Shown: positions 13,934 through 17,279 of the stretch, in pieces
Numbering within the stretch: the first letter of the stretch is position 1
How the letters are laid out: every line of letters starts with the position of its first letter
Source of the DNA: JACRBK01 sp964427955
GTDB lineage: Bacteria; Chloroflexota; Anaerolineae; Aggregatilineales; Aggregatilineaceae
Direction of reading: 5' to 3'
Assembly (NCBI GenBank): GCA_964427955.1
Contig: CAYRWY010000078.1
Coordinates: forward strand, 1 to 17,279
DNA: 17,279 nt
Program-made: the position numbers and the translations under genes
Notes under the pieces: model-generated
Databases searched by the model: none
Told to the model about the DNA's origin: nothing
What the model saw: the letters and a program-made list of their open reading frames with translations, nothing else

Positions 13934-14918
13934 CCAAAAACCCAAACTGGCGCTGTATTGGGCCTCGTCTTGCGGTGGCTGTGAGATCGCCGTGCTGGGC
14001 CTGCACGAGAAAATCCTGGACGTCGCCGGAGCGTTCGACATCGTGTTCTGGCCGTGCGTCATGGACTTCAAATACGCGGACGTCGAAGCGATGGAAGACG
14101 GCGAGATCGACGTCTGTCTCTTCAACGGTGCCATCCGCAACGACGAAAACGCGCACCTGGCGCACCTGCTGCGCAAGAAATCGAAAGTCCTGGTTGCGTT
14201 TGGGGCCTGTGCCTTCGGCGGATCGATGCCCGGCCTGGCGAATTTCTACGACCGTGAGGCGCTGTTCGACTGGATCTACTTCGACTCGCCCAGCACCGAG
14301 AATCCCGGCAAAGTCCTGCCGCAGAAGCAGACCGACATTCCCGAAGGCGAGCTGGAACTCCCTGGGTTCTGGAATACCGTTAAGACGCTGGCCCAGGTCG
14401 TCCCGGTGGATTATTTCCTGCCGGGCTGCCCGCCCGAAGCGCATTCCATCGAAGCCGCCGTCAACGCGATTGTCTCCGGTGAACTGCCGCCGCCCGGATC
14501 GGTCATCGGCCCCGATGTGACGGTGTGCGACGAATGCCAGCGTACGAAGGGCGAAAAGCGGATCAAGCAGTTCTATCGTCCCCAGGAGATCATCCCCGAT
14601 CCGGAGATCTGTTTGCTGGAGCAGGGGCTGTTCTGTGCCGGGATCGGCACGCGGTCCGGCTGCGGGGCGAAGTGCCCGCGGGTCGGCATGGGCTGCCGGG
14701 GCTGCTATGGCCCGAACGAGGGCGTGCTCGATCATGGGGCCAAGATCATGACCGGCATCGCGTCGATCCTGGACGCCGACACCGAAGAAGAGGTCGAGGC
14801 CATTCTCGACACCCTGCCCGATCCGGCAGGCTACTTCTATCGTTTCCACCTGCCGGATTCGATGCTGCGCCGTCGTGCCCGCCATAATGGCCAGAAGCAG
14901 CCAGGAGGAATCTCATGA
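13926..14918 (+). CDS. mvhG: [NiFe] hydrogenase small subunit, F420-non-reducing (MvhG-like)
   Basis: 330-residue small subunit without a twin-arginine signal, so it is cytoplasmic as in group 3 hydrogenases. Twelve cysteines can host three [4Fe-4S] clusters: proximal C16-xx-C19, C95 (FGACAFGG) and C168 (PGCPP), then C201, C204, C229, C237, C246, C250, C257 and C260 for the medial and distal clusters. The motif CGAKCPRVGMGCRGCYGP is typical of the MvhG/HoxY group. The start has AGAGGAGG at 13912-13919 and overlaps mvhD. The stop overlaps the mvhA start (ATGA). Together with mvhD and hdrA this supports a group 3c enzyme rather than a NAD-coupled Hox type; no NuoE/F-like genes are present. Confidence 0.94.
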   Translation: MSNQKPKLALYWASSCGGCEIAVLGLHEKILDVAGAFDIVFWPCVMDFKYADVEAMEDGEIDVCLFNGAIRNDENAHLAHLLRKKSKVLVAFGACAFGGSMPGLANFYDREALFDWIYFDSPSTENPGKVLPQKQTDIPEGELELPGFWNTVKTLAQVVPVDYFLPGCPPEAHSIEAAVNAIVSGELPPPGSVIGPDVTVCDECQRTKGEKRIKQFYRPQEIIPDPEICLLEQGLFCAGIGTRSGCGAKCPRVGMGCRGCYGPNEGVLDHGAKIMTGIASILDADTEEEVEAILDTLPDPAGYFYRFHLPDSMLRRRARHNGQKQPGGIS

Positions 14919-16408
14919 CCCAACACATTACCATTGATCCGATCACCCGGCTGGAAGGTCACGGCAAGATCGAAATCTTCCTGGATGAGCAGGGGGATGT
15001 TAAGAACTGCTACTTCCAGATTCCCGAACTGCGTGGGTTCGAAGTCTTTTGTGTCGGACGTCCGGTCGAGGAAATGCCCTTTCTGACCAGCCGGATCTGT
15101 GGGGTCTGCCCTGAAGCGCACATGATGGCGGCGGTGAAGGCCTGCGACGATGTCTACAAAGTCGAAGTTCCGCCCGCGGGCAAAAAGCTGCGCGAACTGC
15201 TCTACATGGCGTTCTATGTGACCGACCACACCACACATTTTTATGCGCTGGGTGGTCCGGACTTCGTCGTGGGGCCGGATGCGCCTCCCGGTGAGCGGAA
15301 TATCCTGGGCGTGATCGCCAAAGTCGGCCTGGAAATCGGCGGGCAGGTGATCGCCTGTCGCAAGCGCAACCACCACGTGATCGAGACGATTGGGGGGCGT
15401 CCCGTGCACCCGGTCGGCGCGCTGCCCGGCGGCTGGAGTTGCCCCATCACCGAGGAACAGCGCCAGGAATTCATCGAGATCGCGAAGCAGAATGTCGAGT
15501 TCGCGAAGTTTACCATCGATCTGTTCCACGACGTGGTGCTCAAGAATTCCGGCTACGTGGACCTGATCACCAGCGCGGGCTACACCCAGAAGACCTACTA
15601 CATGGGGTTGGTGGACGCCAACAATCGTGTGAACTTCTATGATGGCAAAGTGCGCGTGGTCGATCCCGATGGCAAAGAGTTCTGCAAGTATGCGCCGCGC
15701 GACTATACCCAGCATATCGCCGAACGGGTCGAGACGTTCTCTTACCTGAAGTTCCCCTATCTCAAGAACGTCGGCTGGAAGGGCTTTGTCGATGGCAAAG
15801 ACAGCGGGATCTACTGCGCTACGCCGCTGTCGCGGTTGAATGCGTCGGATGGCATGGCGACGCCGCTGGCCCAGGCCGAGTATGAGGCGATGTACCAGAC
15901 GTTGGGCGGCAAGCCGGTGCACCATACGCTGGCGACGCACTGGGCACGTGTTATCGAGCTGCAATACGCGGCGGAGCACATGCTCGAACTGGCCGAAGAT
16001 CCCGAAGTGGCCAGCCCGCACGTGCGTGCGCTTCCCACGGCGGTACCTACCGAGGGGGTCGGGACGGTCGAAGCGCCGCGCGGCACGTTGACCCATCACT
16101 ACGTCACGGACGAAAACGGTCTGGTTACCAAAGCCAACCTGGTCGTGGGCACGACGAATAATAATGCCCCGATCACGATGAGCGTCCAGCGGGCAGCCCA
16201 TGCGGTGATCAAGAAAGGGAAGGTCGATAACGGCATTCTGAACATGGTGGAGATGGCGTTCCGCGCCTACGATCCGTGCTTCTCGTGCGCGACGCATTCG
16301 CTGCCCGGCCAGATGCCGCTGGAAGTGGTGGTGCGCGATCACGCCGGTCAGGTGACCCACCATTCCAGCCAGTATGTCGATCCTGCCCAGTTGGCCGAAG
16401 TTGAATAG
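14915..16408 (+). CDS. mvhA: [NiFe] hydrogenase large subunit, F420-non-reducing (MvhA-like)
   Basis: 497-residue catalytic subunit that binds the NiFe(CN)2CO centre. The L1 motif is R60-I-C62-G-V-C65-P-E-A-H69 and the L2 motif D453-P-C455-F-S-C458-A-T-H461, so all four nickel ligands are cysteines and the subunit should be active. There is no selenocysteine codon. A tail of 36 residues follows H461; by family rule the maturation protease would cut after this histidine. SD AGGAGG lies at 14903-14908. The N-terminus (ITIDPITRLEGHGKIEI) is standard for the family. The neighbouring hdrABC and mvhD place it in group 3c. Accessory hyp genes are not in the window. Confidence 0.95.
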   Translation: MTQHITIDPITRLEGHGKIEIFLDEQGDVKNCYFQIPELRGFEVFCVGRPVEEMPFLTSRICGVCPEAHMMAAVKACDDVYKVEVPPAGKKLRELLYMAFYVTDHTTHFYALGGPDFVVGPDAPPGERNILGVIAKVGLEIGGQVIACRKRNHHVIETIGGRPVHPVGALPGGWSCPITEEQRQEFIEIAKQNVEFAKFTIDLFHDVVLKNSGYVDLITSAGYTQKTYYMGLVDANNRVNFYDGKVRVVDPDGKEFCKYAPRDYTQHIAERVETFSYLKFPYLKNVGWKGFVDGKDSGIYCATPLSRLNASDGMATPLAQAEYEAMYQTLGGKPVHHTLATHWARVIELQYAAEHMLELAEDPEVASPHVRALPTAVPTEGVGTVEAPRGTLTHHYVTDENGLVTKANLVVGTTNNNAPITMSVQRAAHAVIKKGKVDNGILNMVEMAFRAYDPCFSCATHSLPGQMPLEVVVRDHAGQVTHHSSQYVDPAQLAEVE

Positions 16409-16901
16409 AAGACTCCCCTTGAGCGGCGCGCCAGCTTCAATCCTGGTTGTTGGATTGGGCAACCCGATCCTGTCGGATGATGGGATCGGGTGGCGTGTCA
16501 CTCAATATGTTCGTGAGCGATTGCTGGACGATCCCCGCCCGGCAGTGCGTGTGGTCGAAGCCAGCCTGGGCGGGCTGGCGCTGGCTGAGCTGCTGATCGA
16601 CTACCCGCGCGCGATCATCGTGGATGCCATCATGACCCGTGGAGGAGTGCCGGGTACCGTCTATCACCTGAAGCTGTCCGACCTGCCGGGCACTCTGAAC
16701 ACCGCCTCGGCGCATGATACCAACCTGAGCACGGCACTGCGGGCGCTGCGGCGTTTCGGCGCGGTGCTGCCCGCGGATGACGCGATTGACGTGATCGCGG
16801 TCGAAGTCCAGGATGTGCTGACCTTTGCCGAGCAGTGCTGCCCGGCGGTCGAGGCGAGCATTCCCACGGCGGGGGAGGCGGTGCTGCGCTTGTTGCAGTA
16901 A
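16374..16901 (+). CDS. Hydrogenase maturation endopeptidase (HyaD/HycI family)
   Basis: Protease expected to remove the C-terminal tail of MvhA after nickel insertion. The family start ILVVGLGNPILSDDGIG (23-39) has the catalytic-type Asp (D35/D36), and later nickel-contacting candidates are D84 (IIVDAI) and H114 (SAHDTN). The length of 175 residues is slightly long because the listed ATG gives about 20 extra N-terminal residues and overlaps mvhA by 35 bases. TTG codons at 16401 or 16419 would give a start closer to the family core, but none of the three has a good SD, so the start is uncertain. It is the last gene of the operon. No GC-rich terminator follows it; the next element is a strong promoter. 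Confidence 0.9.
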   Translation: MSILPSWPKLNRRLPLSGAPASILVVGLGNPILSDDGIGWRVTQYVRERLLDDPRPAVRVVEASLGGLALAELLIDYPRAIIVDAIMTRGGVPGTVYHLKLSDLPGTLNTASAHDTNLSTALRALRRFGAVLPADDAIDVIAVEVQDVLTFAEQCCPAVEASIPTAGEAVLRLLQ

Positions 16902-16903
16902 GC

Positions 16904-16968
16904 GATTTATAACAAGTTTAGATTTTCTTAAAATCGAGCCTTGACAGGGCGTTTTATATTGCTATAAT
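16904..16968 (+). promoter_or_regulatory. Strong extended sigma-70-type promoter with AT-rich upstream tract
   Basis: Perfect TTGACA (16941-16946), a 16-bp spacer, and perfect TATAAT (16963-16968) preceded by TGC (extended -10). The upstream stretch 16904-16935 is AT-rich like an UP element. It is the only promoter in the window with both boxes perfect, which suggests a highly expressed transcript such as rRNA, tRNA or an abundant small RNA. Start expected near 16975. Confidence 0.85.
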
Positions 16969-16974
16969 GCTGCC

Positions 16975-17218
16975 CCGTTCGGCAATGCGAAATTCGCAAC
17001 CAAACGGAACAAAGCAAATTCCAAACGCAACACAAATCACTCTTGTCAGCCCAAGAATTGTGTGCTAAGATAAAAGCACGCTCGACGAGAGCGGTTTGTG
17101 AGCCGCGCATCAAGGCGGCTCGGTCAAATGGGAGGTTCAAGACACCGGTTACAGCTACTAGATTTGTTTTTTCGTGCTGTCTTCGTGTCTTGAGCCGACG
17201 GGAAAACCGTCGGTTTTT
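16975..17218 (+). ncRNA. Candidate structured RNA or leader (unidentified)
   Basis: About 240 nt from the expected start to the T-run. Hairpins seen: CCGTT/AACGG (16975-16979 with 17003-17007) enclosing TGCGA/TCGCA (16986-16998); GTGCT/AGCAC (17062-17079), which competes with CGCTC/GAGCG (17079-17093); GAGCCGC/GCGGCTC (17100-17121); and TCAAGACAC/GTGTCTTGA (17137-17145 with 17185-17193) enclosing ACAGC/GCTGT. The last is followed directly by the GAAAA-loop hairpin. I recognise no riboswitch, T-box, tmRNA or SRP consensus. It may be a small RNA, or the leader of an rRNA operon or another gene past the edge. Confidence 0.4.
17195..17218 (+). terminator. GAAAA-loop hairpin with T-run (intrinsic terminator or boxB-like)
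   Basis: Perfect 7-bp stem CCGACGG (17195-17201) with CCGTCGG (17207-17213), pentaloop GAAAA, then TTTTT. By form it is an intrinsic terminator. The stem with a GAAAA loop just before a boxA-like sequence also resembles the boxB of antitermination leaders. Confidence 0.65.
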
Positions 17219-17224
17219 GTTCCC

Positions 17225-17237
17225 AGCACCTTAACAA
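17225..17237 (+). promoter_or_regulatory. boxA-like antitermination element
   Basis: AGCACCTTAACAA matches the Escherichia coli-type rrn boxA core TGCTCTTTAACAA at 10 of 13 positions by eye. It lies 12 bases after the GAAAA-loop hairpin and downstream of the strongest promoter in the window. Support is limited to this one match and its context. Confidence 0.35.
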
Positions 17238-17279
17238 CAGCAGAGTGACAGGAAGCAGCAAGAAGCGTGCGAGCTAAGA

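Larger units (their letters stand above)
16902..17279. other. Non-coding 3' region with strong promoter and structured RNA
   Basis: No credible gene lies in these 378 bp. They hold an AT-rich tract, a near-consensus promoter, several consecutive hairpins, a GAAAA-loop hairpin with a T-run, and a boxA-like element. The region is probably a transcript leader or small-RNA gene whose downstream partner lies beyond the window. Confidence 0.6.

Noticed and set aside
13466..16408. Selenocysteine in the hydrogenase or MvhD
   Set aside because: All metal-binding positions are ordinary cysteine codons, and no in-frame TGA interrupts the genes.
13926..16408. NAD-reducing Hox-type (group 3d) hydrogenase
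   Set aside because: There are no HoxF/HoxU or NuoE/F-like diaphorase genes. The subunits are instead embedded with mvhD and hdrABC, which points to group 3c.
16921..16935. GATTTT-CTT-AAAATC hairpin as terminator of the hydrogenase operon
   Set aside because: The stem is purely AT-rich with no T-run after it, and it lies in the AT-rich tract directly upstream of a consensus promoter, which explains the composition better.
16975..17218. T-box, tmRNA, SRP RNA or a known riboswitch
   Set aside because: None of the short conserved sequences I know for these classes is present. Only generic stem-loops are seen, so the RNA is left unidentified.
1..17279. CRISPR arrays, insertion sequences, tRNA genes, integration sites
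   Set aside because: No spaced direct repeats, transposase-like frames, terminal inverted repeats flanking a gene, or cloverleaf-forming sequences were found on reading both strands.

Overview
This 17.3 kb window is GC-rich, tightly packed bacterial chromosome. The gene content suggests a Chloroflexota bacterium, probably of the Anaerolineae type: MtaB, HIT and YqeY housekeeping genes, a 7TM-HD c-di-AMP phosphodiesterase next to YbeY, a very large secreted carbohydrate-active protein, an orphan NarL-type regulator, and a bacterial Hdr/Mvh electron-bifurcating hydrogenase cluster. The lineage is inferred from gene content and style, because no rRNA or other phylogenetic marker lies inside the window.

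Positions 1-5600 (plus strand) hold housekeeping genes. They are the 3' part of mtaB (tRNA t6A methylthiotransferase), a HIT-family hydrolase, yqeY behind its own promoter and followed by an intrinsic terminator, pgpH (c-di-AMP phosphodiesterase), ybeY (endoribonuclease), and a membrane-anchored protein that looks like a TIM barrel. A strong hairpin terminator separates this group from the next gene, which is convergent.

Positions 5608-8673 (minus strand) hold one 1021-residue secreted protein. It combines a GHL15-like putative glycoside hydrolase region with a serine-esterase (alpha/beta-hydrolase) domain and a beta-rich C-terminus. A divergent, AT-rich intergenic region with a short dyad and a repeat leads to a response regulator at 8879-9559.

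Positions 9560-9911 are non-coding but structured. They contain a perfect 15-bp inverted repeat, a possible promoter, and a textbook intrinsic terminator about 45 bp before hdrC. The arrangement looks like a small RNA or an attenuated leader for the operon that follows.

Positions 9912-16901 (plus strand) form one tightly coupled operon: hdrC, hdrB, hdrA, mvhD, mvhG (small [NiFe] subunit), mvhA (large subunit) and a hydrogenase maturation protease. By family knowledge the products form an MvhADG-HdrABC complex. H2 is oxidised at the NiFe site, electrons pass through MvhG and MvhD to the flavin of HdrA, and there they are bifurcated to ferredoxin and, through HdrC, to a disulfide-type acceptor on HdrB. 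In methanogens that acceptor is CoM-S-S-CoB. In a bacterium it is unknown, and this is the main biological question in the window.

Positions 16902-17279 begin with an AT-rich stretch and a near-perfect extended sigma-70-type promoter. It drives a region of consecutive hairpins ending in a GAAAA-loop hairpin with a T-run, followed by a boxA-like sequence. This is either a terminated small RNA or leader, or the antitermination leader of an rRNA operon starting just past the window edge.
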